64,000 nucleotides of DNA from Trifolium pratense (taxonomy: Eukaryota > Streptophyta > Magnoliopsida > Fabales > Fabaceae). The position numbers were made by a program, and so were the translations under genes. The stretch's first letter is position 1. Each line of letters starts with the position of its first letter. Positions 22,055-36,438 of the stretch are shown here, piece by piece. Location of the stretch: assembly GCF_020283565.1 (NCBI RefSeq), contig NC_060059.1, positions 10,919,501-10,983,500 of the forward strand, in the 5' to 3' direction. Below the pieces are notes generated by a model. It made no database searches, had not been told where the DNA came from, and saw nothing but the letters and a program-made list of their open reading frames with translations.

Positions 22055-25000
22055 ATGGCGGCTGGTCCAGCATCAACCACCACCACCGCAACCACTACCG
22101 ATCGACCTTCCATGCCACCAACAACAACAACCGTTCCTCTTCAACCACCACCACCAATGCTCGTATCTGATTCATTCGCTAAAGATGCTATTCTCGCTTG
22201 GTTTCGTGGCGAGTTTGCTGCTGCTAATGCTATCATCGATGCTCTTTGTTCTCATCTCTCTCATCTTTCTTCATCCGCTGATTATACCAATGTTTTCGCC
22301 GCTATTCATCGTCGTAGACTCCATTGGATCCAAATCCTTCAGATGCAAAAGTATCACTCCATTGCTGATGTCGCTCTTCAGCTTCGTATAGTCGCTGAAA
22401 ACAACAAAACTGCGATTCAAGAAGAACAAGAACAATATGTCATTGAAAATGATGTCGTCGTTGCCGAGGAGGAGGAGCCGGAGCCGGAGGTGGAACAACA
22501 GAAAGTCATCAATGGTGGTGGTGGTGATGAACACGAGGAGTATGATTCACCCGAGAGTGAGATCACTGATTCAGGTTAATTAATTACTATTATTATAAAT
22601 TAATTATTACTTTTTGTTTACAATTTACATTAATTTTCTTGCTAATACAGTTTGATCTTCAATAATCCATCCTCTGTTTTTTTTTTTCTTCTGAAAGGAC
22701 ATACTCTGTTTTTTTTATTTACCATAAAAATTTAATTTTTATTTTCCAGTTAGTAGTTTTTTTTTATTATATTATTTTCATGTTGTATTTTTTTTTTTTT
22801 TTTTGTACAAATTGTTTCTTTTGGGTGGAACAAACATTGGGAAATGGAAGAGTTTTTTTCTATTTGTTTATTTAAGAGAAAAATTAAAGTATTCTTTTAT
22901 ACTTTTTTTTTTACACAAAGTGTATTTTTTTATGCTTTTTCTTTTACTACCTTTTCATTGAAATAAACAGAGACTTTATAAAAATCTGTTTTGAAAAGAA
23001 CAACAATTTTCAAAACAAAAAGAACAATTTTTTTAATTCTTTATTTTTTGTACTACTAATAGTTTTTTGTGGTGTATGTTTTGGAAAAAGAAATTTTTGT
23101 TTCTGCAAACAAGTCACATCAGTCATCAAATTTTATGTTGGAATTTGCTTTCCTTTATTTATTTCTGTATTTGAAGTCAAATTTCTATGATAAAGCAATA
23201 ATAGACTTGGCTTGTTTAACATTTTGGCCAATTTTCATGATTTTTCATCAGTTAATGGAAAACCGTTTGTTAATTATTTTTATTGCTTGTGTTAGAAGTT
23301 CTTGTTTTAATTGTAAAAAAGGGATTTTGTTGTTACTAATAAAGATGGTACTAGTAAAGTAAATAAAGTAAAGTAAATTTTTGTTGTTGATAATAGTACT
23401 AAGAAAGAGAAGGGTTGGTGTGTTGTGTTGAGGTTGAGGGTCATGGTTGTTAGTTTAAGGACTTGGGTGAGACCATGACCAGACAAATAGAGCACTATGT
23501 TAAAGGTTGAAGTTTTGGAACTAGAAACAAGAAAGTGTGTGCATTGTTTTTTTATTTATTTTCAGCCGGCGGGACCACCGGAGACGACTACATGATGTGT
23601 TGGTGACCTCAATTGTTACCGGGGTTCCGGTTGGTAGGTCAAACTTTGGTTCCCCAATTATCAAGTATTTTTCTCATGAATTATTGATGAATAGGTGAAG
23701 AAGAATATGCTATCACACATTAGAATTCATATAGTAGTATATGCTGCTGATGTTGATGTAGTGATGGCTTTGTGAAGAGGATGAATGTAGTAAAGCTATA
23801 AGTGAAATTATTAGAATAATTCAAAGAAAAAATAAAAACCATTAATGTTGGAACTTTAATCAAAGCTTGTAGCAGCCTCTATGTTCAAACAAAAATTGGG
23901 ATGAAAAAGACATGTAGGGTCAGTTGGATGCATTTACTCTGAGAACAAGACATGGAACTAATGCTAGTGCTTGGGCTCACAGTAGTGGTGGTAACCACTT
24001 TGTAGAAAACGACAGTTTTCTTAACAATCACACAGTTCAAAGTTCAAACGTGTTACAATATAAAATTTCAGTTGAATAATGTATTAATGTTATAAGTTTT
24101 GGCTAAATCATATAATAACACAAATGATTAGCTATTTTGGGTCCCTTGGCACATGATGTATGTAGTATAATACTAAAAGAGGGTAATAGTTTATCAACTG
24201 TATTTGTGACTGCATTGTTTAGGATAGAAATTTGTTGTTGTCTTTTACTGAAGATTAAAATTTGCATGGCTTTTATGTGCAGGATCTCAAGAAAACCAGA
24301 CTAGTTCAATGAACATTGATATATGTTCCAATCATGAAGAATGTGAAGAACGTCCTTCACAGTTTAAGTTGACAAAAGGTTTCACAGCAAAAGAGTCAGT
24401 GAAGGGGCACATGGCAAGTTTTTTCTTCATTTCACAGATTAAAAATGCATTATTCATTTCCCTAACTATTTTATGCACTAAGTAGTAGCCTATATGCTAC
24501 TGCAGTACTTCTGATTAACAGTTGATTGCAATTGGCAGGTGAATGTTGTGAAAGGGTTGAAATTATATGAAGATGTTTTCACTGATTCAGAATTGTGCAA
24601 GCTGTCAGATTTTGTCAATGAGATCCATACTGCTGGCCAGAATGGGGAACTGTCTGGTAAACCACTGTTGAACTTTGTGTGTGTCGGGATAAAGACAAAT
24701 TATATAGCAAGACCATCTATGGCAGCTCCAATGTATTTGTGCGGTTATACAACGAATCAAATATTTCTTACATTACTATCTTCTTGCATACTTGTAGGTG
24801 AAACTTTTATATTATTCAACAAACAGATAAAGGGTAACAAGAGAGAGCTGATTCAGCTGGGTGTTCCAATATTTGGACAGATAAAGGAGGACACAAAAAG
24901 TAAGAAGAATTTATTGAAAGAAATTGTGATTTATCATTTATCAAGTAGTTTTACTTTACCTAACATAAGTACAATCTCATTCTTATGATCTCAAATGTTG

Positions 25001-26418
25001 CACAGATGATGATTCTAAACTAGAGATATGCTCAGTAATTCTGTTTTGTCATTTTGGATTTTTGTTTTCAGGTAATATAGAGCCAATTCCAGCAATTCTG
25101 CAACGTGTCATCGATCACTTTATTCAATGGCATTTACTTCCAGAGTACAAAAGACCAAATGGTTGTATCATCAACTTTTTTGAAGAGGTAAATTTCTACC
25201 TCTGGTGATAGTCATATTGGTACTGTGATCAATGTAGTGTGCAATGAAATAACCATTTGGCACTATTTTGATAATTTTAGGGGGAGTTTTCTCAGCCATT
25301 CCTGAAACCACCGCATCTGGATCAACCTGTGACCACTCTTCTTCTCTCTGAATCAACCATGGCTTTTGGGCGTATCCTTGTGAGTGAAAACGATGGGAAC
25401 TACAAGGGACCACTCATGCTCTCATTGAAGCAGGGGTACATATCAAAGAACTTATTCTCTTTGCAGTCCTAATCTTCCATTTATTAATTAAAGATTCTAG
25501 CACAGTGCTGGAATCAATGGAAGAAGTACCTTCAACATTTATAGGACAGATGTAAGTGAATAATATGAAGTGCTAGCATTTTAGAGGATGCAATTATGTG
25601 CTCGTATAATATTCATACTATTGGGTCAGATATTGCTTTGGTACTTTTCTTTTGTTTTTTGTTTTTCTTGAATATCAGACAAACTTGGGAGGTACTCAAG
25701 CCAGGGACAAAAACAGATTGTTTGTATCTCAAAAATATCAATGGCTAGATTGTAGTTGAAATGGAACCTAGTTTAGATAATCAATAGCCTTATTAATGTT
25801 CTCAGCTCAAGAATCAAGTTATTCATTGCTGAATGTCTAATTACCTGCTGAGATATTCTTCTGAATGTCTTGTGCAAGGAAATTGAGCCAATCATATATC
25901 GTACTAACCGATGAATAACAACTTGACTTTACAGGTCTCTCGTGGTGATGAGAGGAAACAGTGCTGACATGGCAAGGCACGTCATGTGTCCATCTCCAAA
26001 CAGAAGGGTGAGCATCACCTTCTTTAGAGTGAGGCCAGACTCCAATCAATGCCAATCACCAACTCCTACCATGACAAATTCAATGACTCTCTGGCAACCT
26101 GCCATTGCTAATCCGTATGCTTTGCCAAATGGAACTATAAGTTGCGGCTATGACGGTATGGACATGATGATGCCCAAATGGGGAATGCTTCCTGGCCCGA
26201 TGATGATGCTGACACCTATGCGTCCTATGGCATTGAATCCCCGTAAACTTGCTGGTGGTGGTACTGGAGTCTTCTTGCCATGGAATGTCCCATCCAGAAA
26301 ACCTGCAAAGCATCTTCCACCACGTGCACAGAAAGGAAGGCTTCTAGCATTGCCTTCTCCTGTTGAGCCACACATTGGAGAGTCCACTTCTGAACCCAGC
26401 ATTTGTGTCGAAGGATGA
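22055..26418 (+). CDS. ALKBH10B: ALKBH10B-like RNA N6-methyladenosine demethylase
   Basis: Fe(II)/2-oxoglutarate dioxygenase of the plant ALKBH9/10 group, which removes m6A from mRNA; the Arabidopsis orthologue affects flowering. Exons: 22055-22574, 24283-24413, 24539-24656, 24798-24899, 25072-25187, 25281-25435, 25935-26418, giving 541 residues. The N-terminal helical region holds FAKDAILAWFRGEFAAANAI, the family hallmark. The catalytic core runs from VNVVKGL to about 412: the metal motif is H341-x-D343 in PPHLDQP, with H396 in MARHVMC and R404/R405 as 2-oxoglutarate contacts. From memory the Arabidopsis protein has H-x-E here, so the Asp is the more canonical form. The C-terminus is a Pro/Met/Gly-rich tail. 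Intron 1 is 1.7 kb. Intron 2 uses a GC donor (ATG|GCAAGT), forced by frame. A possible extra exon after 24,999 was tested and breaks the frame. Confidence 0.92.
22668..22708 (-). repeat. Possible tail-only retroinsertion in ALKBH10B intron 1
   Basis: CATCCTCTG (22668-22676) and CATACTCTG (22700-22708), one mismatch, enclose a T run plus CTTCTGAAAGGA. The duplication is short, so this is one of the weaker cases. Confidence 0.35.
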
Positions 26419-28635
26419 GAACAAATTTGGTTATGAAGCAGCCTTGGGTTCAAAGACATGCGAAACATGATAGGTGACTTTCAAGCTCCAGTTATTTTCT
26501 CTGCACTCTGGAGCTTACATTTTGTTGTACAAACAGGGTCCACCCCAGGTGTTGCTACAGAAGTTTGGTTCATTCTTTTTATTTCACACCCTTTCTTCTA
26601 CTTTTTTTTCTTCCTCTTGGATAGAGTAGATTCTAGTGGAGTTCACAACGGTATTTTTATGTTTGCCAATCATGGTAAGAGCTTTAGTAGAATAGTCAAG
26701 CTTTCAAAATTGAAGAGTGTGAATTATATCTGATATATCAGTTTGTAAGAATGATATTTTTAAGTTAACCATCTTTTTAGACGAATCAAATCGTCATTGG
26801 GATGCTTAGTTATTTATTAATGATTTTCTCTATTCATATATATGTTGTTGAATTTCAAGTTCAGTCTTTGTTGTGGAATTCTTTAACCACTTTTTAGATA
26901 TGTATGGTCAATTAGCCATATCTGAATCGTAATTACATGTTTGTTTAATCTCAGAAGGAGGTATTGTTTCAAGTATTTGTGGTGGATTTTCTTGCTTAAA
27001 ATTATTGCGTCTATTCCTGAAAGTGAATCAACATCCAAAATCTGGAAGTGGAAACAAATTCTGTAAATTTCAGTTACCTACTGTGACATACACCTCATAT
27101 CCTTAGCAGTTCCATGTTTTCATAGAGTTGAAGGTTATACTACTATGAGAGACTTGTATAATGTATACTATCTGATATTTTCAATTTTGATTTTAGCTAC
27201 TTGATTCTAGGAGGAAGAACTGCAGTAAATTTGTTCCTTCATTGTTTTAATTTGAATATTATTCATCTTGCTTTCTGATAATTGAGCATAACTCAACTTC
27301 TTAAAGAGTGGAGTATATTTTGCATAGAAAGAACCATGCGGTCCCCTTTTACTTTTTCATTTAGTAAAGCTTATTTTTTAGCATCAAATGATTCTGCCTA
27401 ATCAATTAACACGAACAAAGACATAGAAGTAGACACCTAGCTCAAAGTCAAGAGCTCAAACCTGCCACAGCTACAAGGCCAGTGGGTTTGCTTGTGTCAT
27501 CTGCACAAAGACCAATAAAATGCAGCTTTGAATTATTACACCTTATAATATGATCAAGACCTTTTGTTCATTGTTTATATAAAAAAAAAAAAAAGACCTT
27601 TTGTTCATTGTGACTTGAAATGCTTATTTTAGGCTTCATTGTTACTGGTTTAAGAATTTGTAGGTTTAGAATATACGCACCTTCGGTAAGATTCATATCT
27701 TAAAAAACAGTCATCATGGCTCATAACTCTGGCACCAATTGAGGCATTACAAAAACACATATACTCTTATGGTACTTTTCATGCACCTAATGTATTCATT
27801 GGTAGGTAAATTGAACTGCATAAGACATGTATTGTTTTGTCTTCAAAGGAGACTTCAGCTTCCACAGTAGCATATGTTGGCTGAAAGTGTAAAAGATGCC
27901 ACTAGAATTGATTATTCAGTATCTCATTTAAAATCTGAACTGAAATGCTTTATACATTATCTTTGACTAAATATAACATTCAATTTCCACTAGAAATTGT
28001 TTATGGATGACATTATAACAACTTCTGCTTGGGGATTGAATTTGACAGTATCTTCTAAAGTTGTGGCTATGCAATTTAGGCAAGTTTCATTTGAAACATA
28101 ATCAATGTCCATTTACAAGGTATAAACCCTACATTGATCAACCCTGGAGAAGCAATATAAGATTTGGACATTGAATCATTGAAGGGTGGTAGAAAAGGAA
28201 GGAGGTTATTTGGATTGTTCTTCCATGGGGAGTCGAGCAAGGATATTGAGAAGGAAATCATGGGAAATATAATATGGAAATTGTTGCACAATGAATCAAT
28301 CTTCTCAGGCTTAATAATAAAAAGACGATTCAGTTACACAGAAGCGACTAAGTTGAGAATTAATTCAAGGTGATCAATGGAATTGGAGTGTGACTTACAA
28401 TTCCACGACAACTAATGTACAAATCAAATAAGAAGAGATATTGATCACATATTACTATAGAAACAGTTGCTTTTGATGCATTTTGGGTATAGAAATTAAA
28501 TCACAAATTCACAATATTACTTCTATATCTTAATTCAATAAAACACGAAAAACAAAGGCAAATTTCTTTTTGTAAAAAATGGCACACACATACTATATCT
28601 TTTGAGAAATCACAACAGAATGGATCAAATACATG
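26419..28635. other. Intergenic between convergent genes
   Basis: This holds the ALKBH10B 3' flank and unassigned sequence. A 69-codon frame near 28164-28373 (LKGGRKGRRLFGLFFHGESS) looks somewhat protein-like but starts in unlike context and has no recognisable relatives. I leave it uncalled. A tail-only insertion lies at 27556. Confidence 0.5.
27556..27611 (+). repeat. Tail-only retroinsertion (19-nt perfect duplication)
   Basis: AAGACCTTTTGTTCATTGT is present exactly at 27556-27574 and 27593-27611. Only 18 bases, TTATAT plus twelve A, lie between. The duplication is longer than the insert. This is the clearest member of the class. Confidence 0.75.
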
Positions 28636-30012
28636 TCAAGCCTTCACAGGCTCATCATCATCATCTTCAATGTCCCAACTCAAGTCTTCATCTTCCTCTG
28701 CAGTGCTAAGGCGCTTCCGCAAATCATCCTTGCTGATGCTACCACTCTGACTCTGAGATTGAGTTGCTTTATTGTCATCGATACTGCTAAGATCCTCAAT
28801 ATCATCCCACCCAAGATCATCTTCCTCCTCGTTTTCAATGTGCTGATTTTCAACCACCGACGACTCATTATTCTTACTACTAGAAGATTTTACATCAGCA
28901 GCATTTCTTTCCACTTCTATCACTGTCTCATCAGACTCACCCACAGAAACATCCTTGCTCGCACTCACAGCACCATCAACTACTACTGACTTTAATGTTT
29001 TATCAACACCAGTATCCTCATTTCCACCACCCGTCTCATTAACAACTTCAACTCGCAATTCATCAACAGACTTACCCATCTCATTACCAAGTTCATTAGT
29101 TTGCATTGAATCATCTCTCTCTTCTTCTTTAGACTCTGAATGTTTCACCTCTTCCACACTCAATCTCTTCTCATCACTAGAACCAGAGCTAGATGCACCA
29201 ATGTTCAAATCAGTATCGACACTTTTCCCCAAATTTTCACCTTCATGCTTCTTCTCCTTCTCCGCCACACTATCATCGTCATCGTCCTCATCTTCAACAT
29301 CCCAACTCAAATCCTCTTCATCCTTAGATATTCTTCTAACAAGCTTAGCCCTAACATCTTCAGCTTTCTTAAGCCTATAAACCTTATAATAATACCTATA
29401 CCAAAAAGTTTCATGATCAATACTATTTGGAACAATCCTTTTATAAACACTCTCCATTACATCATTCTCCCTAAAAAGACTCTCCATTTCATCACTTTTC
29501 CCATCCAACACAAACCCTAATTTCCACTCATTGAATTCACCCAAATCCTCAGGTACCTCAGTGTAAGTCCCAACATCACTCTGAATTGCACTAATCTGAG
29601 CATCAAACCTACTATATCGCTTCGAATCTAAGCTATTCGAATCGCGATTAGCAGTGGCGGTGGTGGTGGCAGTGGCATTATCGGAATCGAGATTAACGGC
29701 GAGGATTGCTTCCTTACCTTGAGATATGATCTGAGCCGTTCCTTTGATGACGGTGCTTCCGATCTCACCAACTGAATCTTGAGCAACCTCGATCTCGTTC
29801 TTCAATCCAGTGCTGAATTCCTGTAGATCGCGACGGTAGGTTTCGATTATGGATTCGGATTTGGCTGTGAGGGTTTTGATGAGTCCGCCGAAGTTCCAAG
29901 TGTCGTCGGCGCCGGCGGAATCGGGAATCGGGTCAGCATTGTTGGATTCGGGTTGGGATTCGGGTTGAAGTGGATCTGGATCGTCTGAGAAAACGGATTT
30001 GAAGAAATTCAT
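28636..30012 (-). CDS. BSD domain-containing protein
   Basis: Single exon, 458 residues from the ATG at 30012; a frame extending upstream to 30099 adds a hydrophobic stretch that the family lacks. The N-terminus (MNFFKSVFSDD) and the segment to about 105 (WNFGGLIKTLTAKSESIIET, then an amphipathic helix) are usual for plant BSD proteins. The BSD domain lies at about 160-225 (NEWKLGF, the Trp/Tyr block FWYRYYYKVYRLK). BSD domains are found in TFIIH p62, synapse-associated and DOS2-like proteins; the function of this plant group is not settled. The C-terminal half is acidic and low complexity, with three related Trp motifs: EDLSWDVED near 233-241, DDLGWDDIED and, close to the end, EDLSWDIED. No targeting signal or membrane segment is visible, so cytosol or nucleus is likely. 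Codon frame and composition are consistent throughout. Confidence 0.88.
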   Translation of the reverse strand: MNFFKSVFSDDPDPLQPESQPESNNADPIPDSAGADDTWNFGGLIKTLTAKSESIIETYRRDLQEFSTGLKNEIEVAQDSVGEIGSTVIKGTAQIISQGKEAILAVNLDSDNATATTTATANRDSNSLDSKRYSRFDAQISAIQSDVGTYTEVPEDLGEFNEWKLGFVLDGKSDEMESLFRENDVMESVYKRIVPNSIDHETFWYRYYYKVYRLKKAEDVRAKLVRRISKDEEDLSWDVEDEDDDDDSVAEKEKKHEGENLGKSVDTDLNIGASSSGSSDEKRLSVEEVKHSESKEEERDDSMQTNELGNEMGKSVDELRVEVVNETGGGNEDTGVDKTLKSVVVDGAVSASKDVSVGESDETVIEVERNAADVKSSSSKNNESSVVENQHIENEEEDDLGWDDIEDLSSIDDNKATQSQSQSGSISKDDLRKRLSTAEEDEDLSWDIEDDDDEPVKA

Positions 30013-30115
30013 GACAAAAGGTTTAACGAGGAGAAATGAGAGAGTGAGTGGAGTTAAGCTAAATGGTAGATTGGTGTCTACAATAACAAAGGTATGCAAA
30101 TTTCAGATTATTTAT

Positions 30116-30163
30116 TAAGGAGCTTAATTATGCTTCAAAAAAAAAAATAAGGAGCTTAATTAT
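30116..30163 (+). repeat. Tail-only retroinsertion (16-nt perfect duplication)
   Basis: TAAGGAGCTTAATTAT is exact at 30116-30131 and 30148-30163. The 16-base insert is GCTTC plus eleven A, the same 3' end as the SINE at 16425. It lies about 100 bases upstream of the BSD start codon, within its promoter or leader. Confidence 0.7.
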
Positions 30164-31268
30164 AATATTTGTTCTAATTTCAATTTTGTTAAACAAAAAA
30201 TTTAACTTCATTCTGTTAAAAAAAAACATTAACAAAAATTAACTCATTTCATTAGAACATTTTCAATACAAACGACATATGATCGCTGGAAATTATCATA
30301 ATTTATAAGACAATGACGCTCTCGCTAGTAAATGTGTCATATTATTTGTTTATTTCTGAAAAAAAAAATTATCTTAATATTTTTTGATCATCTAAAATAG
30401 CTCTTAATTCAGAATTGAAACTAAAATTGTTAAAGATATGGTGAATGGCTTGCTTGCAAGTTTCTGCTCTAAATTATATTTCAATCGAAAGTTTAAAAAC
30501 AGTTCAAATTTTAATATGATTCTTAAAAGTTACGATGTTTGTTTCATTGCATTTTGGTGGTGATTTGGATGAGTAAAAATCCTTTTAATTTTTCAAAAGA
30601 AATGAAAGAAAAATAAATATGAGAGATTACGGGGTGAACACACAACTACTTACAATCTTACATTCTTTGTTCTAGATTTCAAGTTTAGATTAAACTTTTC
30701 AAGGTGATAAAACAACTATTATAGCTTTGTTGTGAGGATAATTATTTGGAATCAATTTTATAGATCATGACTATATAAATTACATGCACAATATTCAGTC
30801 AAAAACAGAACTTGAATCGGCAAAATTTTCTTGGTCTAGCATTGAGCTGGACACAAAATTGTACAAAAAAAATCTATCAAGATAATAAAAAATATTAAAA
30901 TTCATAGATATATTTTCAGGGACACTTAATTTTGGACGAGGTTCATCAATCTGTCAACCAGTCACTGATGCAAATGATACCATCATCCACACAACCAGTG
31001 CCCAAGAAATTTTCTTTATGCACCCATTCCAAAACCCAGAAAAACAAAAGAAAAAAAATATTAAAGACATAACCAACACTTCTCCATAGTAATATATATA
31101 TATATATCTTTCCCTTGGCTTCTTGAGTAGTAGTAGATAAGTCCCTTGAACAAAAGCTTTTGTATATTATTCCATGTCTTCTCTTTTCTAGTTTTCTTCA
31201 ACACCAAACTGCAAAAAGCTTTTCATTTTTAATTCAACCTCAATAGAAAGAATAAAATTATAAAAAAT

Positions 31269-31425
31269 TACTATGAAACACATACACTGACACGTCGACG
31301 CCGATAATAATTTAAGAAAACGACATAATTGAATGTAAATCATAAGTGTCAGTGTCGTGTCAGATACCGTCACGTGTCTGACACCATGACACACCTAATC
31401 CGAGAAGTGTCTGTGTTTCATAGTA
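31269..31425. mobile_element. Foldback MITE in GATL 3' flank
   Basis: The left end TTACTATGAAACACATACAC and the complement of the right end (GTGTCTGTGTTTCATAGTAA) pair with few mismatches over about 25 bases. The interior is rich in GTGTC/GACAC. The element may reach the GATL transcript's 3' end. Confidence 0.7.
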
Positions 31426-31593
31426 AAAAAAAAAATGAATATTGTTAAAATAACTCACCTCTTTTATTAAATTTCTTCCTCCCCTAATTCTTTCCCATTT
31501 TATTTATAAATAATTGTGTGATTTAATTGAAATTGTTTTTTCTTTCCTCCCCTCCCCTCCACCCTCCACCTCCATTGTCTTTGTGAATAAAAC

Positions 31594-32661
31594 TCATTCT
31601 TCCAAAGAATGAGTATTAGGACGATAAAGATCATAAGGTGCCCATAGATGATCAACAGAACAAGGTCTTCTTGAATCCAATCTCAACCAAGGTTTTCCTT
31701 TACCACTCCAATGAAGCAAACTAATAGGACCAGGATGTAAACTCCTACATTTCCCTAAAAGATTATCACCTCCAAGTCCATGTTGATTCCATCTATGATC
31801 CACACTCTTCAAATCCCCAGCCAAAACCAAAAGAAAAGGTGGCAATGATCCTAAATGATATATTCTCTTTTGTTTTTGTATTGTCATCCAATGTTCCACC
31901 TTCTGTGTATACTTTCCTTCTCTCCATTTTTCCACATCCATAACCATCACCCCCGTGTTAAAATAACACGGTTTCCGACCCTCGAACGTACGAGATAATA
32001 CGGGATCATTCCAGAATAAATTAGTAAAATACACTGAGAAATTTGCTTGGCAATATTCTGGTGCAGCCAATACCTTGCCCTGCAAGTCAACATCCCATAG
32101 CTTTGCAATGTCATCAACAACAACAATATCAGAATCAAGGTATATAACTCGTTTGACATAAAGAGGGAGAATATCAGAAAGGTAGATTCTTGCATAGTTA
32201 AGAGGCTGATCCAATGCTTGACGAATGGATTTCGAGATTTTTCCGCGTACCCTATTGGATTCAAAGCGGTAAATCTTGAATTTGAGATAAGGGAAGGTTG
32301 ATCTTATGCTTAGAAAAACCTGAGGCTCAAACCTTGCCCAAAGGAAATGAAACTCAACATTTTCAGGACAAGTTGAATGTTGCAAAATGGAGAGAACAGC
32401 AGCCATGGTTCCTCTGAGATAATTTGAGTCCAATGTCATGGAAATGTGAATGCTTTCTTTGTTGCACGTTACGCCGTTGCGAAAAGCAGGCGCTTCTCTA
32501 AATATAGGGGCATCAGGGGCAGGCTTTCGTACAACGTCGAGGCGGATAGAGGTTGTTGTGACGGTACCTGCAGCGACAACATGATGATGATGAAGGAGGG
32601 AAAGGGAGAAGAGAAGAAGGAAAGACAGGAGGCCATGGAGTGATGATTTTCCAAAGGCCAT
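31594..32661 (-). CDS. Galacturonosyltransferase-like protein (GATL, GT8 family)
   Basis: Single-exon gene of 355 residues, the usual length and structure for plant GATL proteins, which are Golgi GT8 enzymes implicated in pectin and sometimes xylan synthesis. An N-terminal hydrophobic segment (about 9-31, [13 protein letters not shown] then HHHH) acts as a signal peptide or anchor. The conserved start REAPAFRNG lies at 55-63. The metal and nucleotide-sugar binding D-x-D is D176-S-D178 in [11 protein letters not shown], followed by [23 protein letters not shown] (289-300) and the GT8 signature HWSGKGKPW (317-325). All catalytic landmarks are intact. A TATAAAG on the minus strand near 32971 could be its promoter. 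Which GATL paralogue it is cannot be told by eye, and UDP-galacturonate as donor is inferred from the family. Confidence 0.93.
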   Translation of the reverse strand: MAFGKSSLHGLLSFLLLFSLSLLHHHHVVAAGTVTTTSIRLDVVRKPAPDAPIFREAPAFRNGVTCNKESIHISMTLDSNYLRGTMAAVLSILQHSTCPENVEFHFLWARFEPQVFLSIRSTFPYLKFKIYRFESNRVRGKISKSIRQALDQPLNYARIYLSDILPLYVKRVIYLDSDIVVVDDIAKLWDVDLQGKVLAAPEYCQANFSVYFTNLFWNDPVLSRTFEGRKPCYFNTGVMVMDVEKWREGKYTQKVEHWMTIQKQKRIYHLGSLPPFLLVLAGDLKSVDHRWNQHGLGGDNLLGKCRSLHPGPISLLHWSGKGKPWLRLDSRRPCSVDHLWAPYDLYRPNTHSLEE

Positions 32662-33412
32662 CCTGTCTTCTTGTTATGTTATAGTTGGGGAAATTAAGGT
32701 TGTCTCAAGCAGCAAAAAGGGGAGGAAGAGTTGGAGCCATAATTGTTGTTCTGTTTTTTTACCTGTGCTAGCTGGTTGAGACAATTTTTGGAGGGAGGTT
32801 AGAGAAAATGAATATTTGTGAGAGATTGGTGAGAGAGATTGTAGGGAAGAGAATAATCTTCGGAGGATATTATAATATAGAAAGATAATAATATCAAACA
32901 TAGTTGCCATTTTTGTTTCTATTTGGCAGTGTCATAAAATCTTTGTACATTAAAATTTAGAATCTCTCCCCTTTATATTTAGTTTCCCTTCATTTTCGAC
33001 TTGTGCGGAGACGCGTGTAAATAAATAATATAAGAAGTTAAAATTTAAGGATTTTTTTTATTGAAAAACGTTTTAATGAGATGATTCGGGTGTCTTCTAA
33101 CTTAACCAATATATTGGGTTAAAATTCGCCACATTATTTTTTCTTTTACCCAATGTTAAAACTCACCACATTATTGGCTTCCATTCTAGTACTAACTTAG
33201 TTTTCTCAACAACAATAAATGTAGTTTTTTCTACATTACTTCAATAATGTTTTTGACTCGTGGTAGGTGTTCCAAAATATCTCTATAGCTTTGACTCTAA
33301 TATCAAACTCTACAAATCCATGTTTATACACACACAAAAAATATTTAAGGGAAATGATGAGTTTCCTTTATAGCAAGTTCACTTGATCTCTTAAAGAATT
33401 TATTCCTTTTTA
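32662..33412. other. GATL promoter and ABP1 3' flank
   Basis: The first 300 bases form the GATL leader and promoter (purine-rich on this strand). The segment 33100-33185 repeats TTAAAATTCGCCACATTAT and a variant. No gene. Confidence 0.55.
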
Positions 33413-33479
33413 AAGAATCTTCTGTTTGTTGTTTGCTTTGCATAAACCATGTTGAACAGTTTGTAGCAAATATTTAGAA
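33413..33479. repeat. Direct repeat flanking ABP1, copy A
   Basis: AAGAATCTTCTGTTTGTT and CATGTTGAACAGTTTGTAGC occur in the same order and orientation at 37073-37144. The repeats bracket the whole ABP1 gene. Confidence 0.75.
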
Positions 33480-33636
33480 ATTGCTAAGTTATTCAAGCCT
33501 ATGTGATTGAAGCAGTGATATTAGACTAAAGAATACAAATGTCTAAACAGTTTTGAACTTGTAGTTAGAAAATGCTTTACAACAACAGAAAATCTCAGCA
33601 ATAAAACAAGTGTTAAGTGTAAACCTTGACCATAAA

Positions 33637-36438
<2,802 letters not shown>

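Larger units (their letters stand above)
30013..31593. other. Intergenic, 5' flank of BSD gene and 3' flank of GATL gene
   Basis: It contains a tail-only insertion (30116-30163), a (TA) run near 31091 and a foldback MITE (31269-31425). No gene seen. Confidence 0.6.

Noticed and set aside
22271..22534. Minus-strand frame over ALKBH10B exon 1
   Set aside because: Antisense shadow of a strongly coding exon.
25007..25034. Extra ALKBH10B exon after the TTGCACAG acceptor
   Set aside because: Every available donor shifts the frame so that the next exon stops at once; direct joining of 24899 to 25072 keeps the frame.
28164..28373. 69-codon frame LKGGRKGRRLFGLFFHGESS
   Set aside because: Some protein-like character but no family, promoter or splice context; could be a decayed exon.
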